Positions 1-10,100 of a stretch of DNA of 64,000 bases are shown here, in pieces. The stretch's first letter is position 1. Each line of letters begins with the position of its first letter. Made by a program: the position numbers and the translations under genes. Source of the stretch: Ignatzschineria cameli (GTDB lineage Bacteria > Pseudomonadota > Gammaproteobacteria > Cardiobacteriales > Wohlfahrtiimonadaceae); contig NZ_QEWW01000001.1 in assembly GCF_003121895.1 (NCBI RefSeq), positions 1 to 64,000 on the forward strand, read 5' to 3'. The notes under the pieces are model-generated. The model was not told the origin of the DNA, searched no databases, and was given only the letters and a program-made list of their open reading frames with translations.

Positions 1-170
1 CCGGCGCATGATTTTTGGAAGAACGCGATAGTGAGATCCGGCAACGCGTCGGCCTCTCTTATTACAGTGAATCAATTATTTTGCTGGTGATAGAGATCGC
101 CACTTGCCGGCGCGGGATTTTTGGAAGCGTGCAACAGTAAGATCCGGCAACGCATCGGCTTCTGTTTGTT
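1..170 (+). repeat. Dispersed palindromic repeats, element A x2 (cluster 1)
   Basis: Two plus-oriented copies of a roughly 47-bp palindrome, here called element A, bounded by TTGCCGG and CCGGCAA. The first is cut by the window edge (1-45) and the second lies at 104-150. The interior (ATTTTTGGAAG, then a GATAGTGAGAT-like stretch) is conserved among copies. The spacer between the two (about 46-103) and the flank after the second recur almost unchanged near 38605-38740, so the mobile or conserved unit is larger than one palindrome. No coding potential is seen. It resembles REP/BIME elements of other gammaproteobacteria, but the family identity is inference. Confidence 0.8.
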
Positions 171-255
171 ATAATTTAATTCGCAGATTCAAATAGGAAG
201 AACGATAAGGTCACTATTGTGCTTCATAAGAGAAGCTTGAGATTGAGGATTAACT

Positions 256-810
256 ATGGAAAAAGAGCAAGTTACATCATTGGTAGAGTTAGAGTCTAAT
301 GATTATAGAGATTCTAGTGGTTCTGCTAATTTACAAGAGAAGAGCGAAAGCGGTGATGAGGATATTTGCCACTATCTCTCTACATGGCTAGCAAAAGAGA
401 TCCCGATTAGTCAATCATTAGCATTAACACCGCTCTCATGGGAGCAGGGGAAGTTGATCTTTAAGGTACCATTGCAACCGAATCGAAATCATATGGGAAC
501 GGGTTTCGGTGGAAGTCTCTATACTGCATCGCTACTAGTTGCTTGGAGCTGGCTCCATCTTAAATTGAGAGAGTTAGGTGTTACGGAGGGGATCCATATT
601 GTGATTCAAGATGCCCATATCCATTATCCGGCACCGATGAAAGCAGATGCATTAGCGATCTGTGAAGCCTCGAGCGAAGTAGCATGGAATCGTTTTGCGA
701 AGATGTTTTCCCGTTATGGGAAAGGACGAATCTCCTTAGAGAGCCATCTTGAAAGTGAAGGGATTACAACAACTCAATTTAAGGGAGATTTTGTGGTCTA
801 TCGCGCCTAA
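256..810 (+). CDS. YiiD C-terminal-type thioesterase-domain protein
   Basis: 184 residues. The first 36 or so are acidic and polar with no recognisable domain. From about residue 38 the protein reads as a hot-dog-fold thioesterase of the YiiD_C family, with the motif NHMGTGFGGSLYTAS around residues 75-90 followed by a helix carrying WSWLHLKL. YiiD_C domains are presumed acyl-thioester hydrolases; the substrate is unknown. Start chosen at the ATG preceded by GAGGATTAACT, a fair Shine-Dalgarno. It is transcribed alone, with repeats upstream and a 337-bp gap to glpD. Unlike E. coli YiiD there is no N-terminal acetyltransferase domain, so it is the thioesterase half only. Family call fairly sure, function inferred. 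Confidence 0.72.
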   Translation: MEKEQVTSLVELESNDYRDSSGSANLQEKSESGDEDICHYLSTWLAKEIPISQSLALTPLSWEQGKLIFKVPLQPNRNHMGTGFGGSLYTASLLVAWSWLHLKLRELGVTEGIHIVIQDAHIHYPAPMKADALAICEASSEVAWNRFAKMFSRYGKGRISLESHLESEGITTTQFKGDFVVYRA

Positions 811-1147
811 ATGGTCAGTAAATGATAAGTATATGATAAGTGAGTGATAAGAGGATTAGTTGTTTAGATCATATTATGGTGGCTATTTTCTTAAAGTATC
901 CTCTAGAAAGTGTAAAATAGTGAGTCTAATTTTAGTCTTTATGAAAAAATGAAGCGGATAGCATCAACCCCTATAATCGGTATGAGTTATAAATTATGAG
1001 TTACATATTCATACCACCATATAACTAGATATCGTTTGATATCGCTTGATATCACTTAATATAACGGAGGTCGATTGAGGGTAGAGGGCACTAGTCGTGT
1101 TTTCATACCTTTCAATAGATCTCTATGACGAGAGAGAAGGAACCCTC
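811..1147. other. Intergenic region upstream of glpD with 10-bp direct repeats
   Basis: No gene is seen. The region is AT-rich. At 1028-1057 there are three head-to-tail 10-bp units (GATATCGTTT, GATATCGCTT, GATATCACTT) followed by a degenerate fourth. One unit per helical turn would place identical half-sites on one face of the DNA, as regulator-binding arrays do, but no regulator can be named. Short TGATAAGT-like repeats lie at about 820-850. Confidence 0.4.
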
Positions 1148-2902
1148 ATGACGCTTAATGCACGTGATCGACGACAAAATATTCAACTTTTAAAGCAGGA
1201 ACATTATGATCTTATCATTATGGGAGGTGGTATCACCGGTGCCGGCATTGCGCTCGATGCTGCTTCAAGAGGCATGAAAGTGGCGTTGTTAGAGAGAGAG
1301 GATTTTGCCTCAGGTGCAAGTGGTCGCTCGACAAAGATGATTCATGGGGGTTTACGCTATCTTAAGAAACTGCAGCTTAAAAATGTTATGCAGACAGGGA
1401 AAGAGCGGGCCACGCTCTATGAAAATGCCCCTCATGTGATTGCGCGTGAGAAGATGTTGATTCCGCTCCATAAAGGGGGGAGCTTTGGTCGCCTTTCAAC
1501 GTCGATTGGATTGAAAGTTTATGATTATCTTGCCGGTGTTCAGAAAGATGAGCGTCGTCAGATCTATCGCCGAGAGGAAGTTTTAAAGAGAATACCTCAA
1601 CTGAAAGCGGAAGGATTACGCGGTGCTGCTGAGTATGTGGAGTATCGTACCGATGATGCTCGTTTAACTTTAGAAGTGATTAAGCGCGCTGTAGAGATGG
1701 GGGCTCACTGCTTTAACTATCTTGAAGCACAATCTTTCAATTATGATCCTCATGGTTATGTTGAGGCGGTGGTGGTGAAAGATCGAATGACACAAAACAC
1801 CTATCTTGTTGAAGGAGATATTATCTTAAATGCAACGGGCGCTTGGGTCTATGATTTCTCGCCCGAAGCGATCGTCGATGGGATGGAGGTTCGTTATATT
1901 AAAGGGGCACATCTCGTCTTTGATCAGAGGGATCTCCCTTTGAAAGATGCACTCTATGTCGATACCGGTGATAGTAAACAGATGATCTGCGCGATTCCTC
2001 GCGGGGATAAGGTCTATGTTGGTGTGAGTAGCTCCCTTTATGATGGAAAACGAGAAGCGCCAACGGTTTCGACAACCGATCAATCTCGCCTTCTTACGGC
2101 AATCAATCAGTTATTGCCGACGCTCAATCTTACATCTGAGCAGATTGAATCCTCTTGGGCGGGAGTGACCTCGATTGTTATCGATAAGCATGATACGCGC
2201 AAGAAGGGACAAAAATCGCTATTAAAGAGCACCGGAGATGGATTGGTAACGGTTACAGCGGGTAAATTGACCGGTTATCGGGAATTAGCTGAATCAGTGG
2301 TTGATGAGATTGTGGCTAAATTGACCCATGAAAAGGGGAAACAATTTGGTGTTTGTCAGACGATGACGCTTCCAGTCTCCGGGGGAGATGTGGGGGGAAG
2401 TGCAGGATTGAATGCTTTTGTTGAGAAGGCCGTGACAAGTGGTGTTGCGGCAAATCTCACGGAAGATGAGGCACGAGAATTGGCAATGCGTTACGGGAGC
2501 AATGTGGATATTCTCTTCTCTATGGCAAGAACAGCCTCTCCCGAGGAGATGCAGGGATTACCGCTCTCACTCTACTTACAATTGCGTTATGCTTTAGAGT
2601 ATGAATCGCTCTTAAGACCGAGTGATTTCTTTATTCGCCGAACGGGAATGCTCTACTTTAATATTGCTAAAATGATTCAATATCAAGTGGAAGTGGTTCG
2701 TTTTATGGCGCGTTATTTTTCCTGGAGTATTGAGCAGATTAAGCATTACAATAGTGAGCTTGAGATGGCACTCTATCAAGCGACACATCCCGTGGAGGAT
2801 GATCGGGTTGTAAAATTGACGCAAAAAGAGCAAGATCTTGCCGCCTCGCCTGTGATTGAGGAGGTTGTAGAAGATCCCGCCAATCAAGATCGGGAAAAAT
2901 AG
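1148..2902 (+). CDS. glpD: FAD-dependent glycerol-3-phosphate dehydrogenase
   Basis: Oxidises sn-glycerol 3-phosphate to dihydroxyacetone phosphate and passes electrons to the quinone pool; peripheral inner-membrane protein. From the chosen start it has 584 residues, close to the 550-580 usual for GlpD/GlpO. The FAD Rossmann motif GGGITGAG is at residues 26-33, the acidic end of beta2 at about 50, and the family signature STKMIHGGLRYL at 61-72. The frame is open back to a GTG at 1097, but ATG 1148 is preferred: it has AAGGAA just upstream and gives the usual short N-terminus before the FAD motif. Sequence style (FASGASGRSTK) is nearer the GlpO/Gram-positive-like branch than E. coli GlpD. A glycerophosphodiesterase-like gene that could feed it lies at 29685. 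Confidence 0.93.
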   Translation: MTLNARDRRQNIQLLKQEHYDLIIMGGGITGAGIALDAASRGMKVALLEREDFASGASGRSTKMIHGGLRYLKKLQLKNVMQTGKERATLYENAPHVIAREKMLIPLHKGGSFGRLSTSIGLKVYDYLAGVQKDERRQIYRREEVLKRIPQLKAEGLRGAAEYVEYRTDDARLTLEVIKRAVEMGAHCFNYLEAQSFNYDPHGYVEAVVVKDRMTQNTYLVEGDIILNATGAWVYDFSPEAIVDGMEVRYIKGAHLVFDQRDLPLKDALYVDTGDSKQMICAIPRGDKVYVGVSSSLYDGKREAPTVSTTDQSRLLTAINQLLPTLNLTSEQIESSWAGVTSIVIDKHDTRKKGQKSLLKSTGDGLVTVTAGKLTGYRELAESVVDEIVAKLTHEKGKQFGVCQTMTLPVSGGDVGGSAGLNAFVEKAVTSGVAANLTEDEARELAMRYGSNVDILFSMARTASPEEMQGLPLSLYLQLRYALEYESLLRPSDFFIRRTGMLYFNIAKMIQYQVEVVRFMARYFSWSIEQIKHYNSELEMALYQATHPVEDDRVVKLTQKEQDLAASPVIEEVVEDPANQDREK

Positions 2903-2913
2903 AGGCGCTTTTT

Positions 2914-3102
2914 TTGTCGATTTATGTTTTGATATTAGCAACAATTATCAGCCATGAACGACCTTATTACACCTCTTCTATTTATGATGCGTCAAAGATA
3001 TCATGGGTTGATGAAGTGGTGGGTGAAGACGGTAGGTTATTGCGCGTTGTACTGAAGAATAAAAATAATTTAGGTATCTATAGAGGTGAGGAAGCGTTAT
3101 GA
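2914..3102 (+). CDS. Possible small protein, TTG start, overlapping the next gene
   Basis: 62 residues, not recognised. The only available start is TTG at 2914, with AGAGG eight bases upstream and touching the glpD stop. The stop overlaps the ATG of the TrpR/YerC-like gene by four bases (TTATGA), the arrangement of translationally coupled genes. The N-terminus is hydrophobic for about ten residues, then polar with WVDEVVGEDGRLLRVVL. It could be a genuine coupled leader protein, a remnant, or chance. Low confidence. Confidence 0.3.
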   Translation: MSIYVLILATIISHERPYYTSSIYDASKISWVDEVVGEDGRLLRVVLKNKNNLGIYRGEEAL

Positions 3103-3431
3103 GTAAAGAACATCTGTCAGTGTTAGAGGAGCGTTTAGATGAGATCGATTTTGATAAATCGTTATGTAATGCCTTTTTAAAATTAAAAGATAGTGATGAG
3201 ATATTGCTCTTTTTAAAAGATCTCTTAACGCCGAAAGAACTCAGTTCAGCCGTTGAACGTTGGAAAGTATGCCAACTTCTTGAGCGGGGAGATCTCTCTT
3301 ATCGCGAAATTCATGCCTTAACTTCTGCGAGTTTAACGACGATTGGGCGAGTTGCGCGTTTTATTCATGAAGAGAAAAATCATGGTTATCGTCTAGTTTT
3401 AGAGCGCATGAGCGAAGAAGAGAAGATCTAA
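3099..3431 (+). CDS. TrpR/YerC-family DNA-binding regulator
   Basis: 110 residues. The core LTPKELSSAVERWKVCQLL, then GDLSYREIHALTSAS, then LTTIGRVARFI matches the Trp-repressor superfamily: helices, then a helix-turn-helix in which SYREI and SLTTIGR are the two HTH helices. By pattern it is closer to the YerC/YecD branch (length, ERWKV, NHGYRLVLERM tail) than to classical TrpR, so tryptophan binding should not be assumed. TrpR-family proteins act as dimers on palindromic operators. It follows glpD and a possible 62-residue ORF with a four-base overlap, and is followed by a terminator at 3564. An ABC importer of the class that in some bacteria carries tryptophan is encoded at 21236; a regulatory link is only a suggestion. 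Confidence 0.75.
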   Translation: MSKEHLSVLEERLDEIDFDKSLCNAFLKLKDSDEILLFLKDLLTPKELSSAVERWKVCQLLERGDLSYREIHALTSASLTTIGRVARFIHEEKNHGYRLVLERMSEEEKI

Positions 3432-4134
3432 ATTTTTCAGGAATTTTTTAATTCGTATTTTAATTCGTATTCTAACTCGTATTAATTTCTAATTAGTTCA
3501 AATATTTAATTAGTACTAATAGAGAAATAAAAAATAGGGAACAAATAGGAAATCATCAGCATAACCGGGCATTAGCTCGGTTTTTTTATGTCTATTGTTA
3601 GCAATATAAATTTTGCGTAATTTTATCTTCTTACTCTTTTTTAGAATGAATTTTAATTAGAAGAAATTGCTCGTTATTTTTTTCATTCAATAAGAAAGAA
3701 TATTTTATAAAAAATAATAACTGTTGTTTATCATGATATTATGCCGATTAATAAAAAATATATATTGATTATCGGTAACTGATATAGATTGATGTTATCT
3801 TCACTTTAAGATTGATTAATTTTTACTATTTAATATTTATATTTATATGTCCTATTTTAAGTGTTATTTGTATCTGACAAAAAAAATAGGGCAAAAAATA
3901 GATTAAGTATTTACTTTCTTATTTCGGTTTTATTTTATTCAGTTTTTACTCTATTTTTTAATTCAATCAGATTATTAGCAGTTTTATAAAGATCTTTTTG
4001 AGGTCTTATTGAAGTTTTTATTAGCCATAAATTTCATTATTTTTTCTTCTGCTTTACATCAGCTTTTACACCATTTACTACTAATTTTAAGAAACTTTGA
4101 TCGACTCAGTGATCGGAGAGGATGAGGTCAACTT
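3432..4134. other. Very AT-rich leader region before the giant autotransporter
   Basis: About 700 bp with no gene. It starts with the terminator at 3564 and is then dominated by A/T runs up to the autotransporter start. I could not pick out a convincing -35/-10 pair. The stretch is long enough for regulator binding (for example H-NS-like silencing of AT-rich DNA), but nothing specific is visible. Confidence 0.4.
3564..3588 (+). terminator. Rho-independent terminator after the TrpR/YerC-like gene
   Basis: Stem ACCGGGC (3564-3570), loop ATTA, stem GCTCGGT (3575-3581) with one G-T pair, running into seven T residues. It lies about 130 bp after the regulator stop codon and insulates the autotransporter gene. 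Confidence 0.8.
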
Positions 4135-7100
4135 ATGAATAATATATTTAAAATTGTTTGGAGTCGTGCTTTAGAAACGTGGGTTGTAGCATCAGAACTC
4201 GCTCAAAGTAGAGGTTCGGGTACGCTTGCTAGTAGAAGTATGGAAGTTTCATCCTCTTCAAGCTCAAGAAAGGGGCGGTCGACATTAACGATTACACTGC
4301 TTGCCTTATTGAGTGCTGGCGTGCTTTCGGGGGCATCTGCTGAGAGCTTAAAAGATCTTCTCAATGCTGGGGGAACGACAGGAACTTCGAATGGTCGTGT
4401 TACTTACTACACCAACGATTCGATCGTGATGAAGGACCAGACTTACAACCTCTCCTTAACTTCAGCAGTTCCGGAAGAGCGGGAGCTAAGCTGGGAATAT
4501 AATGGGGGCGCCTCAGGATCAACAGCTTTAACGCTTGATAATAGTACTCTCAATGTAGATGGACGTTTTATCACCTATGTTACTACAGGCACTACGCCAA
4601 AAGCGGGCACTTTTTATACTCGGGTCGATAATAAGAGTAATCTGAACTTTAATGAGTGGATCTATATTGGCGTTCCTGATATTAAAGCGGAGACTGAAAC
4701 CAAGTTTGTGCTGAAAATTGATAATGGGAGCCAAGTATCGGGTCAAAATCTCTTTCTTGGAATTACAGGGGGGATTGAGCTCGATCGAGGGTCAGCTCTA
4801 AATGTCTCTACCACGAACTATTACAATGTGATAGGAACGCCTGAAGCCGAACTTACCCGAGATCATAAGGGGTATATCAAATTTACGAATGGTTCAGTTG
4901 TGAATATTGGGTCAGATACCGCGGCCTTAGCTGCCGGAGATAACTTAAGGCTGATTACAGATAAGAGTAGCACTTATAATTTACATAATGTCTATCTTTA
5001 TGCCCGCACTTCTAATCCCGATTATAATGCCATTACCAATATTGGAGATGGAAAAACGAAGGCGCTTTTAAGACTTTTTACGCTTGATGCCTATGGATCA
5101 GTGGATCTCAATATTGCTGACAAAAGCGTTGTAGAGACGGCCGTTGATGGTGAGTTTATTAATGGATTGACCGGCAAAGGCCGACTTAATGTTAAAGCTA
5201 ATAACATTTTCAATCGAGCGCAAGCTAATTTTGAGGGAAGTACGGAGATTGCAGAAGGAAAGAGTGCTTTAGTCTCGATCAATAATGCATTGGGTAAAGA
5301 AGCGAAAATTATCATCAAAAAAGATGCGACGATGACCTTTGTGGATGGCAAAGTGACGGAGTTACATAATGCCCTTGATTCTGTGGGACAAATCAATGTT
5401 GGGGCAAATAATGTCAAAGTCACCGGTAACCATTCAACTTTCACCGGAACTGTGAATGTAGCTCCCAAAAATGCGACTTGGAATATTGTGCAATCGGGTA
5501 ATTATGATTTTCTCTACCAATTAAAGGGGGAAGGGAATGTTTTAGTGAGCGCCGGAGATGCGCAAAAAAATATTCACTTTAAGAATAAAACAGATCCTCA
5601 AGGATTTACCGGAACCTTTACAGTGAATCAAGGGATCTTAAATCTTGATCGATTAGCGCAAAATGCCTTAAAAAATGCCGATTTAACCCTTAAAGGCTCC
5701 TCTAGTACCGGGAAAGTATTAGATGATCTGACGGTTAAATCTCTCACAATGGATAATAGTACCTTAGCGGTCACGAATGATAGTAATAGTGAATTTAATC
5801 TTATTACAGCCACCGAAGGTATCACTCTGACGGGTAACAATAAGGTGGAGATTGCCAATAAAGATCTTTTAGGAAAAAGTTCGGCGATCAATAATATCAA
5901 ACCGACAGGCACACTCCTTGATCAGCAGAATCAAGTGGTAACTGGTGAGATCTTTGCACTAGGTAAAACTGCAGGAGATCGAGATTCTATTGTACTAGTC
6001 GATAGCAGTGGCAATGCCATTACGAATGTTGTCAAAACTTCCAAGCCGATCTTAGGGCAAGAGGGTAAAGGGACTGCCTATTATGATTATAGTCGTTTAG
6101 TGGCAGATGATACCGGCATTCACGCAGGTTATGGTTTAACGGCGCTTTCAGCCAATAAAGGTCAATCGGTATCGATTAATAGTAGTGCTGCAAAGGAGCA
6201 AAAACTCTTTGTTAAACTGACCGGAGATGGTGGTTTTACCTATACTGGCAGTAAATTGATCACGGTAACAAATGGTGAGAATAATTATCTCGGGGATTCG
6301 ATACTAAAGAGTGGTCAAGTACTACTTGGCGCGAATAACGCATTAGGAGAGCAGGGCGCGTTACTCTTGCAAGATCAGAGCAATTTAGACCTTGCTACAT
6401 TTGCACAGAATGCGAGTTTTACCACGATCGATCAAAATTCAGTACTCAATCTTAATAGCGGGAATTTAACGCTGACTGCTAATCAGGCGAGTCTGATTGA
6501 GGGACAATTAGAGGGTGGAAAAGATTCGAGTTTAAATCTAAATCAAGGTGCTTTAACCGTTAATTCGAGTAACAATACGTTAGAAGCAGAAATTAATTTA
6601 GGCTCAAAAGCTACCGCAACGCTTGCTAAAACCGATGGTTTAGGAAAAGGAGATATCAATCTTACAGGTAGTAATAAGATAGCAATCAATGGCGCCGGCG
6701 ATTTTGCTAATCGTGTGCAAGGGGACAGCTCTAATCAACTCAATATTAATGGTGCAGATGGTGCGGTCACATTAACTGCGGATAATAGTAAGTATGCCGG
6801 TGAACTCAACATTGCCGACAAAGCAGAAGTAAATGTCAAAGCCCTAAATAATCTAGGAACGGGGATTCTTGGCGTTGCAGGTATCTTACAATTCAATAGT
6901 GGTGTCAATGGTGATCTTAATAATGCCTTTAAAGGTGCCGGTAAGATCGTTTTGACTGATAATCAACTAGCGATTAAAGGGGATCATACAGGCTTTACCG
7001 GTACGGCAAGAATAGGTGAAAAAGCCACTTGGAGCGTTACCCAAGCGGGTGATTACGATATCAATTATGCGCTCTCGGGTAATGGAACGGCGACGGTGAA

Positions 7101-10100
7101 TGCCGGTGGGATGATTGCGCTTAAAAATGCCGGAGATCAATCTTTTACCGGAACTTTTGATGTGACTAAAGGGCAGTTACAGCTTGATCAAACCGGTTTC
7201 GATCTTCTCACGAATGCCTCTTTAGGGTTAAAAGGGGGGCAGGCGAATTTGATGCTTGATGGGCAGAAGGTTAAAAATCTGACATTGAATACAGGTGCTC
7301 TCTATCTTGCCCCTTTTGATCAAGCGGGAACACGTTTAAATCATCTTACTGTGGATGGCACTATTAAGTTAGTGGGGCAAGATAACTTTATCAAAGTCGA
7401 TTCTGCAAAATCAGTGGAGAAGCATGATATTGATTGGGGCTCGAGTTTTGTTGGAAAACCCTCTTTTATTGATCAGCAATATGGTGTCATTGGTGAAACC
7501 CTTGTTTATGGCAAGGTTGATAAAACAGAAGGTACGATCTTCCTTGCTGATAAAGATGGGAATTATATTCGCTCGGAAGATGTTGCACTCAGTGATCGAG
7601 AGATTCAAGCGGGAAGTGGTAAAGCCTCCTACGGTTTTAATGGTTTGTTGCCCAATGAGGAAGGCATTCATCTCAACTATGGTTTAGCGGTTTTAGATGC
7701 TTATCAAGGCAAAAATATTGAAGTATTAACGACAACGGAAAATACAGAAGCTGATCATAATATCCTACGGGCAAAATTGACCGGAGAGGGCGGATTTGTC
7801 TTTAAAGGGGACAAAGCAATTGTTATTGATGGCTTTGATAATGATTATAAAGGGGATACGAAGGTTTACGGCCACGTAACTGCTAAGAGCGATAATGTCT
7901 TTGGTAAACAGGGGGGCTTGTATATTGAGCCAATAAGCAAAGATGCTGAAAATACCTCTGCTGGTATCTTTGATTTAGGAAGTTATCAGCAGCAGGTAAG
8001 TTTTTTTATCATCGATTCAGATGGGCTATTAAATCTTAATAAAGGAACATTGATAGTTAATGCTCAAGATGAGAGATCTATAGTTTATGGTGATATTAGA
8101 GGAGAAGAGGGCTCTAAACTTATTTTTGAATATGGTGGGTTTAATGTAAAGTCGAGAAATGAGCCGCTCAAAAGTGATATCTATTTAACCAATAATGCTT
8201 CGATATCTCTCATTTATGCTGAAGGCTTAGGAAGTGCAAAGGTTCATTTAGGCTCAGTCGATGAAGAAAAAGGTAATAATATTATTCGCTTACATAATGG
8301 TGGGCAATTTGTTACCCAGTTATTGGGGGATGAAAGTAATACGTTTGTTATATTATCCTCAAAGATAGATAATCCTGTTGTTTTAGCTTCAGATAATAGT
8401 CAATTTTCTGGATTAATCGTCATTGCTAAAAATGCTTATGCAACTGCTAATGAATTAGAAAATGTTGGTAAAGGTATTCTTCAGGCTAATGGTGTTCTTA
8501 CCTTGAATAAAGGGATGTCTGGAGTGCTCAGTAATGGGCTACAAGGATCGGGTAATATTATACTCAATGGTAGCAATCTGGAAGGAGTAGGCAAGCACGA
8601 TAAATTTACAGGTCTGCTCAATCTCGCTGAGAATGCTACTTGGTCCGTGACCGATCGATCGGGGGATTACAATATCAACTATGGATTGGCCGGCAACGGA
8701 ACTATGAATGTGGGTGCAGAACAAAATATTCTCCTCAATAACGAAAATAAGAATCAGAGCTACACCGGTAATTTCAATGTTCATCAAGGCAATTTAGTGC
8801 TCAATACCACAGCAGGTTATGCGCTGAAAACGGGTAATGTCCATCTATTAGCCGGCACAAAAGGAACGGTTGAGAATGACTTAATCGTGGGTTCTTTAGA
8901 ACTTGATAAGAGTACTTTGAAAGTCACCGCAACAGATGGCAAGTTTAATCTTCTCACCGCAACGAATGGTATTGTTCTCGAAGGAGACACGAAAGTTGAG
9001 ATCGATAATAAAGATCTCTTAGGTAATGCAGAGATTGATACTGATAAAGGATTATTAGATCAACAAAATATCGCCAATCTCGGTGAACTCTTTGCCAAAG
9101 GAAAAACCTCAGGGGATAAAAAATTGATTACCCTGATCGATGCGGATGGTAATGAGATTACCGAAGTGAAGGATATTCATATTCAGCTCAAAGGGCAGGA
9201 AATTGCCGGCGATGGCATCTATGATTATACGGGATTAGTCGCCGATGAGATCGGTATTCACGCAGGTTATGGACTCAAAGCGCTCTCGGCAAATAGTGGG
9301 CAGTCAATCAAAATCGATAGCACAGGGGCAGATGAGCAGAAACTTTTTGTGAAGCTTACCGGCGAAGGGGGCTTTACCTATACCGGCGATAAAGCGATCA
9401 CAGTTACTGGCGAAAATAATGATTACCTAGGAGATTCCACTTTTGCCGAGGGTCAAGTCGCGCTCGGTGCAGATAATGCGCTCGGTCAGCAAGGTGCATT
9501 AATCTTTACCGGTATTAGCAGTCTTGATTTAAGCAAGTTTTCCCAAGTAGCTGATAGTGTAACGCAAAATGAAGAGTCGACAATCAATCTCAATAGTGGT
9601 CACTTAACCTTGACTGATCAGCAAGATTCTACTTTTGAAGGCGCTTTAAGCGGAACAGATCAATCTTCCCTCACCGTTGAGAAGGGCGCGTTAAATGTTA
9701 CATCGAGTAATGCAGAGCTAGCCTCAAAGGTTCATTTAGGTTCTCACGTGATTGCCAATTTAGCGAAAGCAGATGCGCTTGGAAAAGGGAAGATCCATTT
9801 AGCTGAAAATAGCGTTATTAATGTCAATGGCAGTGGTAACTTTGCGAATGAGTTAATGGGCGATAGCAGTGCTGCGCTCAATATTCAAGGAACAGATAGT
9901 GATGTGACCTTATTAGGTGATAATAGTGCCTATTCTGGAACGCTCGATATTGCCGAAAATGCTAAAGCGAATGTGACGAATCTTAATAACTTAGGGGAAG
10001 CACTCTTAGGGATCGATGGTACTTTACATTTCAATGAAGGTGTCAATGGGGAGTTGCGTAATGCTTTTGCAGGAACCGGTGCAATTATCTTGACGAATAA

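Noticed and set aside
3432-4134. tRNA or structured RNA in the AT-rich leader
   Set aside because: Apart from the terminator, no cloverleaf or extended stem is visible.
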